Source of the DNA: Parabacteroides timonensis
Lineage (GTDB): Bacteria; Bacteroidota; Bacteroidia; Bacteroidales; Tannerellaceae
Direction of reading: 5' to 3'
DNA: 64,000 bases
Assembly (NCBI RefSeq): GCF_900128505.1
Contig: NZ_LT669940.1
Span: 1,606,764-1,670,763, forward strand
In this document: one piece after another, positions 45,862-55,111 of the stretch
Position numbering within the stretch: position 1 is the first letter of the stretch
Layout: every line of letters begins with the position of its first letter
Made by a program: the position numbers and the translations under genes
The notes under the pieces: generated by a model
The model's input: the letters and a program-made list of their open reading frames with translations, nothing else
Databases searched by the model: none
What the model was told of the DNA's origin: nothing

Positions 45862-48800
45862 TTACCGTTTATAAATTAACATCATCAGGCTCGGCAGAAC
45901 GATCAGCAGCAACGGCAGCCCGGCAACAAACCCTCCTATGACGGCTACAGCCAGCGGTTGCTGCATCTGTGCCCCCATACCGATACCGAGAGCCAACGGC
46001 ATCAGTGCCAGGATCGCCCCTATGGCCGTCATCAGTTTGGGACGGATACGCAAAGCGATGGCATAATTGACAGATCCCGCCACATCGCCACCGGCTTTCC
46101 GGTTCATACGATACTGATGGACCGTGAAGATAGAGTTCTCCGCAATAATACCGACAATCATAATTATCCCCGTATAACTGCTGACATTCAACGGAACACC
46201 TGTCACCCACAATGCCAGCAGGCAACCACAGATACCCGTTACCGAGATAAACAACACAGCCAATGAAATCCTCCACTGCCGGAACAGGGACATAAGTACA
46301 CCGAACACCAACAAAATTGCCAGACCGAGAATCAGCAATAACTCTTTAAACGATTGCTGTTGCTCGGAGTAAGCGCCTCCGTAGACAAGGCTGCAACCTG
46401 CAGGTAACGTCAATTGCCGGGCAAACGCCTGTTGCAGGTCACCCATCGCGCTACCCAGATCACGATTTTCCAGGCGTGCAGTCAGGGTGATGTTACTTTT
46501 CAGGTCTTCACGCCGTTGTTCTATTTCACCGGGAATGACTGTTACCCGGCAAAAGAAAGAAAGCGGGCGCGTACTTCCGTCGGGAAGGAAAATCAACTGG
46601 TTACGGAGCTTTTCGGGTGAGTTGTCCGCAAAGTCGGTAAAACGCAACAAGATACGCCTCATCTGTTCTCCCTCCTGAATAGAACCGATCTGTAAACCAC
46701 CGGTCATAGCCGCCTGCGCCGGGTTAGGCTCAATGACGTCTGCATGAAGTCCCAACGGAACACCCCCTGTATATGCAGCCAGTTGCTCCTGAAAGTTTGT
46801 CAACGAGATACCGAATTGCGACAATCGTTCCTGGTCAGGGATAAAAACCAGGGAAGCTCCGGCAGGAATCAGCCCGTTATCGATATCCACTACGCCGGGC
46901 ACAGTTCTCATCACCTCCTCCGCCCGGGCTGCCAGCTCCTGCAAAGTAGCATAATCATTTCCGAATATTTTCACTTCAATGGGTTTGGGTGTGCTCATCA
47001 GATCACCCAGCAGATCGGAAATACGTTGCCCGAAGTCAATGGTCATGGCCGGAACAGCTAAAGAAAGAGAGTGACGGAGGTCACTGATCACCTCCGGCGT
47101 CGTCTTCGTCCTCATCTTCTTCAGTTGGATCAGATAATCCCCGAAATTACTCGGACGCGTCTTGAAAGACATCCCCAAAGCAGTACGACGGGAATAAGTA
47201 TCCACATAGGGATGCGCCAGAATAATCTTTTCCATCTGCCGACAAAGACGATCAGTCTCTTCAATATCCGTACCGGAGGGAGAATGATAGTCGAGCACGA
47301 TCGTCCCTTCATCCAGATCAGGCAGGAAACCGGTAGTCAGTCGTGAAGAAGCGAACCATCCGCTCCCTGCCAGAAAAAGGACAAAGCAGACGGCAATCCA
47401 CGGTTTGCCGTAAAGTACGGTAAGCCTGTGAACTTTATGAACGGCTTTCTCTTCCATATTATTATCGGCCGGAGCATCTGCCCGCTTCGGTCCGAATACC
47501 TTTTTATAGCCGATCATCAGATGAAAGACCGGAAGCAAAAGCCAGGTCACCAGAAACGAAGCCACCATCGTCAACTGCATCGTGTCGGACAACTCTTTAA
47601 AGAAACTTCCCGCCAACCCGCTCATCAGCCGGAACGGGAAATGAATCACGATGGTAGCCAGCGAAGAAGCGACCATTGCCGGAAACAGATTCCGTATGGC
47701 ATGCCGGACAACCGTAAACCGGTCGGTTCCGGGACGCTCTTCATGCTCCCGGTAAATCTGTTCGATAATAACGATCGCATCGTCTATTATCAGTCCAACA
47801 GAAGCGGCTATGGCTCCCAACGACATGATATTGATCGTGATACCAGCCAGATAAACCAGTAAAATACTAAAAGCCAGTGTCACCGGAATAGTCAGCATAA
47901 CCACCAGACTCGCACGCCAGGAGCACAGAAAAAGAATCATAACTACAATGGCGAGGAACAATCCTTCATAAATCGTCTTTATAACGCTATGTATGCTGTC
48001 GCCGACAAAAGCACTCTGATTGTAATAAGGTTTCAACTCATAGCCTGCGGGAAGCTGTGCCCGGACCTCATCTGCCCGAACATCCACATCCCGGGCAAAT
48101 TCGAGCAGGTTGACTCCCGGCTGCTTGACCAGGTCGATCAGTACGGCATCATTCCCTCCGGCATTGATCTTCAGAAACTCCTGTTGTTCCTGCACTTCCA
48201 CACGGGCGATATCTTTCAGGCGGACCGTACGGACACCGTCGTTGCAGATGATCGTGTTCTCCAGTTCCTGCATATCATTGATACGGGTATCGGTCAGGGT
48301 CAGATACAAACGGTTATAATCCGCCACATTCCCATTGCCCAGCACAAAGTTAGTCTGTTCAAAGACACTTTTTACCAACTCCGGAGTGATGCCGAGGGAA
48401 GACATCCGTACCGCATCCGGAATAACGACAAACTCTTTAGCCTTCCCGCCTCTCACGACCACGTTGCTGATCCCTTTAACCTGTGAAAAGACAGGCCGCA
48501 CGATCAAATTCCCCACATCCCGCAACGCGATACGGCTATGTGTTTTACTCTCCAGCGTATAACCGTACACCGGGAACAAAGACTGGTTCATCGCCTCGGC
48601 AGAAATGACAATCCCTGCCGGAAGGAAACTCTTTATCTCGTTAATCCGACTCTCCAGTTGAGTCTTGAGTGCGTAGATATCCAGTCCCCAGTTAAAATAC
48701 ACTTCGATCACGCAACTGCCCCGACTGGTGCTGCTTTTCACCACGGTTACTCCCTGCACTTTCTTTACTGCACTTTCCAGAGGTTTGGTCACGGTAATCA

Positions 48801-48987
48801 TCATCCTGTCTACCGGCTGCTGCCCCGCATCGGCAATGACGGTAATACGCGGGAACAACACTTCCGGAAACAGATTCGTCTGCATACGGGTATAACAAAA
48901 GATACCGGCCATCAGCAACAATAAACCGAAAAAGAGGATCGGTTTGCTATAGAGCTGATGAAAACTTCTTTTCTGTATTGTGTTCAT
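45862..48987 (-). CDS. RND-family efflux pump, inner-membrane transporter
   Basis: 1041 residues, full AcrB/CusA size. Two homologous halves, each with one plus five membrane helices and a large periplasmic loop. TM4 reads VGLIIDDAIVIIEQIYREHEE, with the Asp-Asp pair used for proton relay in drug (HAE) pumps; the heavy-metal (HME) version has a different Asp/Glu pattern, so drug or lipid-like substrates are favoured. The final part GIIAENSIFTVHQYRMNRKAGGDVAGSVNYAIALRIRPKLMTAIGAILALMPLALGIG is conserved. It follows the membrane-fusion gene by nine bases. Confidence 0.94.
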   Translation of the reverse strand: MNTIQKRSFHQLYSKPILFFGLLLLMAGIFCYTRMQTNLFPEVLFPRITVIADAGQQPVDRMMITVTKPLESAVKKVQGVTVVKSSTSRGSCVIEVYFNWGLDIYALKTQLESRINEIKSFLPAGIVISAEAMNQSLFPVYGYTLESKTHSRIALRDVGNLIVRPVFSQVKGISNVVVRGGKAKEFVVIPDAVRMSSLGITPELVKSVFEQTNFVLGNGNVADYNRLYLTLTDTRINDMQELENTIICNDGVRTVRLKDIARVEVQEQQEFLKINAGGNDAVLIDLVKQPGVNLLEFARDVDVRADEVRAQLPAGYELKPYYNQSAFVGDSIHSVIKTIYEGLFLAIVVMILFLCSWRASLVVMLTIPVTLAFSILLVYLAGITINIMSLGAIAASVGLIIDDAIVIIEQIYREHEERPGTDRFTVVRHAIRNLFPAMVASSLATIVIHFPFRLMSGLAGSFFKELSDTMQLTMVASFLVTWLLLPVFHLMIGYKKVFGPKRADAPADNNMEEKAVHKVHRLTVLYGKPWIAVCFVLFLAGSGWFASSRLTTGFLPDLDEGTIVLDYHSPSGTDIEETDRLCRQMEKIILAHPYVDTYSRRTALGMSFKTRPSNFGDYLIQLKKMRTKTTPEVISDLRHSLSLAVPAMTIDFGQRISDLLGDLMSTPKPIEVKIFGNDYATLQELAARAEEVMRTVPGVVDIDNGLIPAGASLVFIPDQERLSQFGISLTNFQEQLAAYTGGVPLGLHADVIEPNPAQAAMTGGLQIGSIQEGEQMRRILLRFTDFADNSPEKLRNQLIFLPDGSTRPLSFFCRVTVIPGEIEQRREDLKSNITLTARLENRDLGSAMGDLQQAFARQLTLPAGCSLVYGGAYSEQQQSFKELLLILGLAILLVFGVLMSLFRQWRISLAVLFISVTGICGCLLALWVTGVPLNVSSYTGIIMIVGIIAENSIFTVHQYRMNRKAGGDVAGSVNYAIALRIRPKLMTAIGAILALMPLALGIGMGAQMQQPLAVAVIGGFVAGLPLLLIVLPSLMMLIYKR

Positions 48988-48996
48988 TGCTGCTTT

Positions 48997-49890
48997 CTAT
49001 TTGAGGATAACGACACGGGCACTGTCTTCCAATGCGTAACTGCCGCTCAGGACAATGCGGTCGGAAGCAGAAAACAAAGGGGATACTATCTCGATACTGT
49101 CCGCTGAACTATTTCCTATGATTACGGGAATCCGGACAGCAGTACTATCGTCTGCCAGCTTCATCACCCAATAACCGGTCAGCATCTCATCGCTTTGTAC
49201 GGCTGCTTTAGGCAGAAGCCTGATTTCATTTCCGGTATGTCCGGTATCCACCAGCACTTTGACAGTCAATCCTTCAGGCAAGAAAGACGAACGAGCGTGG
49301 GCCACTACCTGCTGGACCTGCGAAGCGGTGTTCATCGTCGCCAGCGGAGTCCGGATAACAGCCTTCAAGACCGTCGCATCCGGTAATACGATCGTACAGG
49401 TCTTCCCCGGTATAATATAACGGCTTTGTTCGTAAGGCACGTTCAACTCAAAGACCAGGCTGTTCAGATCGGCAAGCGTGCAAAGGGCAGTCCCTTCGGC
49501 AACGAAACTGCCTGTTTGCTGCATCACAGACGTTACGATTCCGGAGGCAGCCGCTCTGACAGCCACCATCCCCAACCTGTTTTCCTGCGGTTCACCGGAC
49601 AAGGCACGGTGTTCCTTGCTTTCCAATTTGTAAAGAAGCTGACCTGCCTCTACCTTCATGCCGGGTTGTACATTTACTTCAGAAATAAAGGAAGGGATAG
49701 GAGCCGTAACTATCGTTTTGTTCTGATAGACAGTCGTACCGGAAAGTACGATTTCGTTCCTGATCCTGCCGGGTGTAACATGTGTCAGCGTAACGGATGT
49801 CCAGGGCTTCTCATAGGAAGTCTCCGCATCGCCGGATGACCGCCCGCAGGCAGTCAGGCATATTGCCAGTAATAATACGATACATTTCAT
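48997..49890 (-). CDS. RND efflux periplasmic adaptor (membrane-fusion protein)
   Basis: 297 residues. Lipoprotein signal with lipobox (MKCIVLLLAICLTACGRS; Cys15). Barrel-sandwich hybrid: IVTAPIPSFISEVNVQPGMKVEAGQLLYKLESKEH and the second half MVAVRAAASGIVTSVMQQTGSFVAEGTALCTLADLNSL, then the beta-barrel and membrane-proximal domain. The alpha-hairpin between the lipoyl halves is very short, shorter than AcrA. It links the RND pump to TolC. Confidence 0.9.
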   Translation of the reverse strand: MKCIVLLLAICLTACGRSSGDAETSYEKPWTSVTLTHVTPGRIRNEIVLSGTTVYQNKTIVTAPIPSFISEVNVQPGMKVEAGQLLYKLESKEHRALSGEPQENRLGMVAVRAAASGIVTSVMQQTGSFVAEGTALCTLADLNSLVFELNVPYEQSRYIIPGKTCTIVLPDATVLKAVIRTPLATMNTASQVQQVVAHARSSFLPEGLTVKVLVDTGHTGNEIRLLPKAAVQSDEMLTGYWVMKLADDSTAVRIPVIIGNSSADSIEIVSPLFSASDRIVLSGSYALEDSARVVILK

Positions 49891-49905
49891 AAGATATGAT
49901 ATTTA

Positions 49906-51195
49906 TTACCAATTCCAGTAATTAAAAGTATTGATGAGTAATTGACGGTTTGTCTCCAGTAATATATATTCTTTTTCTGCTTCTATCCTGTTCCTCAGCA
50001 CGGTAATATAATCGATGACAGATAATTCGCCTGCCTGCATCTCTTTCCTGTAGCCCGCAAGTACCTGCCGGTATTCCGCCAGACGATTTTGCAACAACCG
50101 GCACCTTTCCCCGTAGGTCTTCAGTTCCGTCAGATATTGTTGCCTGCGTAACTCCTGTTGCATATTGAAATTATCTTTATAGAAAGCGATGCTGTTCATA
50201 CGGGCACGCGCCTGCTTCTCCATCAGCCGTTTTTGTTTGCCGTCATACAACGTCCATGAAAAGGTAAGCCCCGCACTCATCCCGAAATGCTTCTGCATGG
50301 AAACAAACTCCGAGATACGCAGACCTCCGTCGACAAACAAATGGAGCTGTGGTTTATATTGTACGTTGAACGAATGCAGAGACATAAGTGTGTTCAGGCT
50401 ATCCAACCGGTATTGCTCCATAAAGGCCGACGAAGCGGCAGGAAGCAGCCGTAGCGTCAAAGCCGGTTCTTCCAACAAAACCACCGCAGTATCTTTGATA
50501 CCGCACAGCATATTCAAATCCATCAAATGCGTATAAAAAGATTGCCGCGAAGCGATCTCCATGTCCTGATTACTCTGCCGTTCTATCGTCACCAGTTGCA
50601 AATCCGAAAGCTTTGCCAGACCGCTTTCCGCCAGATACCGGACAACGGCAGCCTGACGGTCGAGCAGTTGTCCGACAGAATCGGCAAAGGCTATCTGTTT
50701 ACTATCCAGCAGGCAAAGAAGATACTGTTCCGTTACCACCCGCTCCAACTGATGTTGCTCCAGATGCATCTTATCGTTCAGTATCTCCGTATTCATCCGT
50801 GCTTGCTCGCCAGCTACTTTATAGGCACTGTGCCCCAGCAACGGCTGCGTCCAGGTCACTCCCGCCTGAAAATGACCACTGCTCTGTCCCAGATCATAAC
50901 CATAATAATCGACCCCATCCTGCGGATTCCATTCAAAAGAAGTCTTCCCGTTATCCTTCGAGATGACAGGAACAAAGAGGTAATCTCCGTTCAGTGTTAC
51001 CTTCGAACGAGTGTATAATGCTTTCAGCCGTTGTCGTTCATAAACCTCAATTTCTTTCTGATTCCTATAATCCTGAATAAGAGGACTGTTCTCCCGCGCC
51101 GATTCCAGATAATAATCCAATGTATACGAAACCTGTTGTCCCTTTACTGAAAGCAGGTAACAACTAAGCCCCAAACCAATCAATAACGTCTTCAT
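49906..51195 (-). CDS. TolC-family outer-membrane efflux protein
   Basis: 429 residues from the ATG at 51195, which is followed by a signal peptide (MKTLLIGLGLSCYLLSVKGQ). Two long alpha-helical regions with heptads and two beta segments, in the OEP repeat pattern (YYLESARENSPLIQDYRNQKEIEVYERQRLK; LRRQQYLTELKTYGERCRLLQNRLAEYRQVLAGYRKEMQAGELSVIDYITVLRNRIEAEKEYI). It forms the exit duct. First gene of the tolC-MFP-RND operon; promoter TAGTTTTG at 51213. Confidence 0.9.
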   Translation of the reverse strand: MKTLLIGLGLSCYLLSVKGQQVSYTLDYYLESARENSPLIQDYRNQKEIEVYERQRLKALYTRSKVTLNGDYLFVPVISKDNGKTSFEWNPQDGVDYYGYDLGQSSGHFQAGVTWTQPLLGHSAYKVAGEQARMNTEILNDKMHLEQHQLERVVTEQYLLCLLDSKQIAFADSVGQLLDRQAAVVRYLAESGLAKLSDLQLVTIERQSNQDMEIASRQSFYTHLMDLNMLCGIKDTAVVLLEEPALTLRLLPAASSAFMEQYRLDSLNTLMSLHSFNVQYKPQLHLFVDGGLRISEFVSMQKHFGMSAGLTFSWTLYDGKQKRLMEKQARARMNSIAFYKDNFNMQQELRRQQYLTELKTYGERCRLLQNRLAEYRQVLAGYRKEMQAGELSVIDYITVLRNRIEAEKEYILLETNRQLLINTFNYWNW

Positions 51196-51212
51196 CTCTC
51201 GTTTTTTTGCGA

Positions 51213-51220
51213 CAAAACTA
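51213..51220 (-). promoter_or_regulatory. -7 box of the efflux operon
   Basis: TAGTTTTG on the minus strand, 18 bp before the TolC start at 51195. Supports this ATG over upstream in-frame ones. Confidence 0.6.
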
Positions 51221-51337
51221 AGAGGGAATATTGAAGACATTTTGAAGATAGAAACGCTCATCCTCTCAATTACGCATTTCAACCAACTCAAACAGCACTC
51301 CATCCGAAAACAATTGAACCACAGGACTCCACTCGCC

Positions 51338-51345
51338 TACCTTTG
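51338..51345 (+). promoter_or_regulatory. -7 box of the outer-membrane barrel gene
   Basis: TACCTTTG, 49 bp before the ATG at 51394, with TTG about 21 bases upstream. Confidence 0.55.
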
Positions 51346-51393
51346 CGCCCAACAGACTGACACTATTCATTATAATATTTAAAAGAAAAATAC

Positions 51394-52296
51394 ATGACAC
51401 TATTCAAATTGTTCTGGGCCTCCCTATTCTTGTTCCTCTTACCTTATACTACTATGGCACAAGGATATATAGAAACCGGCTACACGCCCTCCCGTTCATT
51501 TCTCGACAAAGACGAAAACAGATGCGGTTCCGGCAACCAGCTGCAACTCTCCGGTCGATACACACTTCCTTTTTCCGTAAAACAAAACGACAAAGGCCAG
51601 CCTATCGCATGGTCCGGCACATTGAGTTGTTCGTATGCTCTCCTCAACAACAAAGAGGAAGCAGCCGAAATAAATCCTGAACGCATACTCAATACCAGCT
51701 TCAACCTCTCCCACACGCGCCCCATTTCAGACAAATGGTATCTGATAGCTTCGTTCGGAGCCGGCATCTATTCCTCTCCCGACCAAATTTCCTTCAAAAG
51801 TCTACTGGCTAACGGCGCCCTCATCTTTGCCTACAAGTTAAAGGGCAATCTCGACATCGGAGTCGGTGTCGGACTAACCAACTCATACGGCCTTCCGCTC
51901 ATCATGCCCATGTCCTTCCTTAAATGGCAGACCAACGGCAGCATCGACATCGACGTAGAGATAGCTGGCAGAATGAAAATAGCTGCTACCAAACGAATGA
52001 GCAAGCACTTCGGACTAAGCCTGGTCTTCCTCGATATCGACGGACTATCAGCCGTAATGAATCTGGACGGTAAAGATAAAATATACGGAGCAACCCGGCT
52101 GAGGTCTTACCTGCGTCCCGAACTGAAGATCGGACAAAAGATATCGGCATACGCAGGAATAGGTCTGGAAATGTACAACTCCGTCAAAATATCAGACCGA
52201 AGTCTGAAAGGATTCGCCAGCAGTTTCAAAGGAGAGAACAGCTGGGACTTCAACAGGACATTCCATATTATGGCAGGAATACGTTACGGTTTCTGA
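51394..52296 (+). CDS. Outer-membrane beta-barrel protein (DUF6268-like)
   Basis: 300 residues. Signal peptide MTLFKLFWASLFLFLLPYTTMAQ, then alternating amphipathic strands through to a C-terminal aromatic (IMAGIRYGF) as recognised by the BAM complex. The pattern LSGRYTLPFSVKQNDKGQPIAWSGTLSCSYALLNN, LNTSFNLSHTRPISDKWYLIASFGAGIYS and VGLTNSYGLPLIMPMSFLKWQTNGSIDIDVEI is that of the DUF6268 barrel family of Bacteroidetes. Precedes a LytTR/LytS pair on the same strand. Function unknown. Confidence 0.8.
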   Translation: MTLFKLFWASLFLFLLPYTTMAQGYIETGYTPSRSFLDKDENRCGSGNQLQLSGRYTLPFSVKQNDKGQPIAWSGTLSCSYALLNNKEEAAEINPERILNTSFNLSHTRPISDKWYLIASFGAGIYSSPDQISFKSLLANGALIFAYKLKGNLDIGVGVGLTNSYGLPLIMPMSFLKWQTNGSIDIDVEIAGRMKIAATKRMSKHFGLSLVFLDIDGLSAVMNLDGKDKIYGATRLRSYLRPELKIGQKISAYAGIGLEMYNSVKISDRSLKGFASSFKGENSWDFNRTFHIMAGIRYGF

Positions 52297-52306
52297 CTAA
52301 ATATCG

Positions 52307-52314
52307 TATTTTTG
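52307..52314 (+). promoter_or_regulatory. -7 box of the LytTR regulator gene
   Basis: TATTTTTG, 29 bp before the ATG at 52343. Confidence 0.45.
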
Positions 52315-52342
52315 GAAAAGATTATTATTCAACAAACTATAT

Positions 52343-53101
52343 ATGACCAATTATATATTAATAGAAGACGAACGGCTGGCTTACGAAGAAATCAAGCGAA
52401 TGATGCAAATACTACGCCCGGACTATCAGATGACCGGCTGGGCACAAAGCATCGAACAGGCTATCCTGCTGCTTAGGCAAGGCAGAATCGACCTGATGAT
52501 TACAGACATCCGGCTGTCCGACGGACTCAGTTTCGAGATATTCGAGCAACATCCTGTCGACCTCCCCATCATCTTCACTACCGCCTACGACGAATATGCG
52601 CTTAAAGCATTCAAGACAAACAGCATCGACTACCTTTTAAAACCCATAGAAGAAAAGGAGCTCGACGCCGCCTTATGTAAGTTCGAACGCAATCATCTGT
52701 TGCGCTACGACAGCCCAGCTTACAAAAGTTTGGAAGTCACCTATCTGGACCGCAACAAGAAAAACCGTTTTCTAATCCAAACGGGAGATTGTTTTCAATA
52801 TGCAGAGACAGACGAGATTGCCTTCTTTTACAGTGAAGACAAATATACCTTCCTCCACCTGTTCACCAACCGGAGGCACATCATAAACTACTCGCTGGAC
52901 CAACTGGAAAGCAGACTTGACAGGGACCGATTCTTCCGCGTATCGCGCAACTGCATCGCAAACATCAAGTCCATCAAAAAGATATCCAAATACTTTGCCA
53001 GCCGGTTAAAACTATCTTTCCAACCGGAATGCCCTCATCAGATAACAGTCAGCCGCAACCGTATCAGCGACTTTCTGAAATGGATAGACGACACTCAATA
53101 A
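52343..53101 (+). CDS. LytTR-type response regulator (LytR/AlgR)
   Basis: 252 residues. Receiver domain with IEDER (8-10), phospho-acceptor Asp55 (LMITDIRLSDG), Thr (IFTTAYDEYALKAFK) and Lys100 (YLLKPI). C-terminal LytTR DNA-binding domain (about 140-250): FLIQTGDCFQYAETDEIAFFYSEDKYTFLHLFTNRRHIINYSLDQLESRLDRDRFFRVSRNCIANIKSIKKI. Pairs with the histidine kinase 11 bp downstream. Targets unknown; the barrel gene just upstream is a candidate. Confidence 0.95.
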   Translation: MTNYILIEDERLAYEEIKRMMQILRPDYQMTGWAQSIEQAILLLRQGRIDLMITDIRLSDGLSFEIFEQHPVDLPIIFTTAYDEYALKAFKTNSIDYLLKPIEEKELDAALCKFERNHLLRYDSPAYKSLEVTYLDRNKKNRFLIQTGDCFQYAETDEIAFFYSEDKYTFLHLFTNRRHIINYSLDQLESRLDRDRFFRVSRNCIANIKSIKKISKYFASRLKLSFQPECPHQITVSRNRISDFLKWIDDTQ

Positions 53102-53111
53102 CAGATATGCT

Positions 53112-54119
53112 ATGGAAAAGAAAAAGACAATCCTACTGTTCGTATTGCTGATTGCCGCATCCTTATTGATGTGCATTCTCACATTTGCAATATTGTCTGG
53201 CAACGAAAACTCACAAAAGATAATCCAGAACTTCGTATACAACATGCCTGTCTGCTTCCTCATCGGAGTGATAGACTACAAGATAGTCAGCCTTTCCCAA
53301 CAAAGAAAGCGGAAGACAACCAGCATACACATCATCTCCGACATACTGCTGACGGCCCTGTTCATCGCCATACTGTCCGGCGCCGCCAACTATTTAATAA
53401 GCCTATTCCGCTCACATGAATTTAATCTGATGAAGAGTGTCCTTCCTATTATATTATGGAATAGCATCATTGTCTTATTCATCGAAATATTCTTCTATCA
53501 CAAACGACAGATTGAGCACGAGAAGCAACTGGCAACCATCGAGAAGAAAAAGGCCTTATATCAATTTCAGGTCCTGAAAAACCAGATAAATCCTCATTTC
53601 CTCTTCAACAGTCTTAATATCCTGGCTTCGCTAGCCTATCAGGATGCAGCCCGGACAAACCTCTTCGCCAAGAAGCTCTCCAACGTCTACCGCTATTTGC
53701 TTACTACTCACGAACGGCCTACGGTGACATTGGCAGAAGAGCTGTCGTTTGTCGACTCTTATCTATACCTGGAACAGATTCGTTTCGGCGACACCCTGCA
53801 GGTCGAAATCGAAAACAGAGAGGACTGCCAGACATGCCACGTCATCCCTGCCAGCATACAAATGCTCGTCGAGAACGCCCTGAAGCACAACATCAGCACA
53901 AGCAAATCCCCATTAATCATCCAAATAAGAATAGAAAACGAAACCATCACCGTCTCCAACAACCTCCAGCTACGCAATTACGTAGCCAGCAACGCCACAG
54001 GACTAAAAAACCTGCAACACCAATATTCCCTTTACGGCAAAGCGATCGAGGTAGCGAAAGATGAAAAAACATTCACAGTCAAAATGCCTTTTATTCAATC
54101 CGTTCACTTCTTCACCTGA
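53112..54119 (+). CDS. LytS-type sensor histidine kinase (His_kinase family)
   Basis: 335 residues. Four membrane helices in the first 130 residues with no large external sensor, then a helix and the His_kinase signature VLKNQINPHFLFNSLNILASLAY with His162, and a degenerate ATPase domain ending IPASIQMLVENALKHNIS (N box) and GLKNLQHQYSLYGKAIEV. Such kinases always pair with LytTR regulators, as here. Confidence 0.94.
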   Translation: MEKKKTILLFVLLIAASLLMCILTFAILSGNENSQKIIQNFVYNMPVCFLIGVIDYKIVSLSQQRKRKTTSIHIISDILLTALFIAILSGAANYLISLFRSHEFNLMKSVLPIILWNSIIVLFIEIFFYHKRQIEHEKQLATIEKKKALYQFQVLKNQINPHFLFNSLNILASLAYQDAARTNLFAKKLSNVYRYLLTTHERPTVTLAEELSFVDSYLYLEQIRFGDTLQVEIENREDCQTCHVIPASIQMLVENALKHNISTSKSPLIIQIRIENETITVSNNLQLRNYVASNATGLKNLQHQYSLYGKAIEVAKDEKTFTVKMPFIQSVHFFT

Positions 54120-54218
54120 ATGCAATATATACTTCTAAACTAGCCAGACATTATGGAATTTATTCGGTTCCACACACAAATGAACCTGGATTCTCTTGCT
54201 TTTCATCCCTATATTTAT

Positions 54219-54226
54219 TATCTTTG
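54219..54226 (+). promoter_or_regulatory. -7 box of the HU-HIG gene
   Basis: TATCTTTG with a TTG 20 bases upstream. It predicts a leader of nearly 190 nt that contains the palindrome array at 54242. Confidence 0.6.
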
Positions 54227-54241
54227 GAAGGCAGGGAAGTT

Positions 54242-54325
54242 GTTGCCGACACTGTCGGCAAAATAAACGACAGTGTCGGCAAAGCTTTCGACAGTGTCAA
54301 CAATATTGTCGACAGCGTCGGCAAC
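54242..54325. repeat. Four palindromic units at exact 21-bp spacing
   Basis: The core GACAnTGTC-type unit begins at 54248, 54269, 54290 and 54311 (GACACTGTC, GACAGTGTC, GACAGTGTC, GACAGCGTC), with GGCAA after most copies. The first is in TTGCCGACACTGTCGGCAA, a perfect palindrome. The outermost arms GTTGCCGACACTGTC and GACAGCGTCGGCAAC pair over 15 bases with one mismatch. In one frame the stretch reads as a heptad (DTVGKIN, DSVGKAF, DSVNNIV, DSVGNRL), but no ATG or promoter-spaced start precedes it. The rest of 54120-54419 holds the promoter above and no gene I can support. Confidence 0.8.
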
Positions 54326-54419
54326 AGATTATATAGGCAGATAAATAAGATTCGGACGCACCTTGTCTAAGATACATCCGAGGTAATAACAACTATATCA
54401 GTACTAAAATTAAGCGATT

Positions 54420-55034
54420 ATGGGAAGAATTAAATTCGGAGTATACAAGGCCCCTAACACCAGCGGCAAGGAGCAACAGTCTTGCGCCCGGCTTATATCC
54501 AAAGGGACCATGAGAATGGAAGACGTCTGTGAATACCTCTCTGATTCGAGTACCCTCACTTCGGCAGATGTGAAAGGAGCGATCGAGGCATTAATCACTT
54601 ATATCGGAAGGAATTTATCCAACGGATATTGTGTGGAACTGGAAGGATTGGGGCACTTCTCCCCTGCCCTCAAAACGTTACAGAAAACGGATGAGAAAGG
54701 CCGGACTGTCTTCTTTGCGAGGGCGGACGGGGTAAATTTCCGTTGTTCCAAACGATTGAAAGCATTGGTCAATAAGGAGCGGCCGATAAAAGTCAAAAGG
54801 GAAAATGTGACTTCCAACGAACAGGAAGACCGGAAAAAGAAAATGCTCAGATACCTGCAAAACAATCCGTATATCAATCTGACGGATTATGCGTCGCTAA
54901 ACGGTTGCAGCCGCTACCGGGCTACGGAGGATATGAAACAGTTTACGAAGGATGGAGTAGTGATCCAGATGGGATACCGGACACACAGGGTGTATTCGTT
55001 GCCGCCGCAGGCAGACGAAATATCACCCGCATAG
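54420..55034 (+). CDS. HU-HIG family DNA-binding protein with C-terminal winged helix
   Basis: 204 residues. Residues 1-125 are an HU-like domain of the HU-HIG type: GRIKFGVYKAPNTSGKEQQSCARLISKGTMRMEDVCEYLSDSSTLTSADVKGAIEALITYIGRNLSNGYCVELEGLGHFSPALKT. From about 140 there is a second DNA-binding-like part (KKMLRYLQNNPYINLTDYASLNGCSRYRATEDMKQFTKDGVVIQMGYRTHRVYSL), a winged helix-turn-helix. Bacteroidales genomes have many HU-HIG paralogues of unknown role. The long repeat-bearing leader may be a site for autoregulation. Confidence 0.87.
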   Translation: MGRIKFGVYKAPNTSGKEQQSCARLISKGTMRMEDVCEYLSDSSTLTSADVKGAIEALITYIGRNLSNGYCVELEGLGHFSPALKTLQKTDEKGRTVFFARADGVNFRCSKRLKALVNKERPIKVKRENVTSNEQEDRKKKMLRYLQNNPYINLTDYASLNGCSRYRATEDMKQFTKDGVVIQMGYRTHRVYSLPPQADEISPA

Positions 55035-55080
55035 ACAAATGCGCCGGCAGCAACCTGCGGCAGAATTCAAATTAAATAAC

Positions 55081-55088
55081 TATATTTG
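55081..55088 (+). promoter_or_regulatory. -7 box of the AAA-ATPase-like gene
   Basis: TATATTTG, 24 bp before the ATG at 55112. Confidence 0.6.
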
Positions 55089-55111
55089 CTACTTTATAAA
55101 GCAGTACAACT

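Noticed and set aside
54189..54275. Small frame beginning ATGAACCTGG upstream of the HU-like gene
   Set aside because: It stops after 28 codons, starts upstream of the predicted transcription start and has no conserved features.
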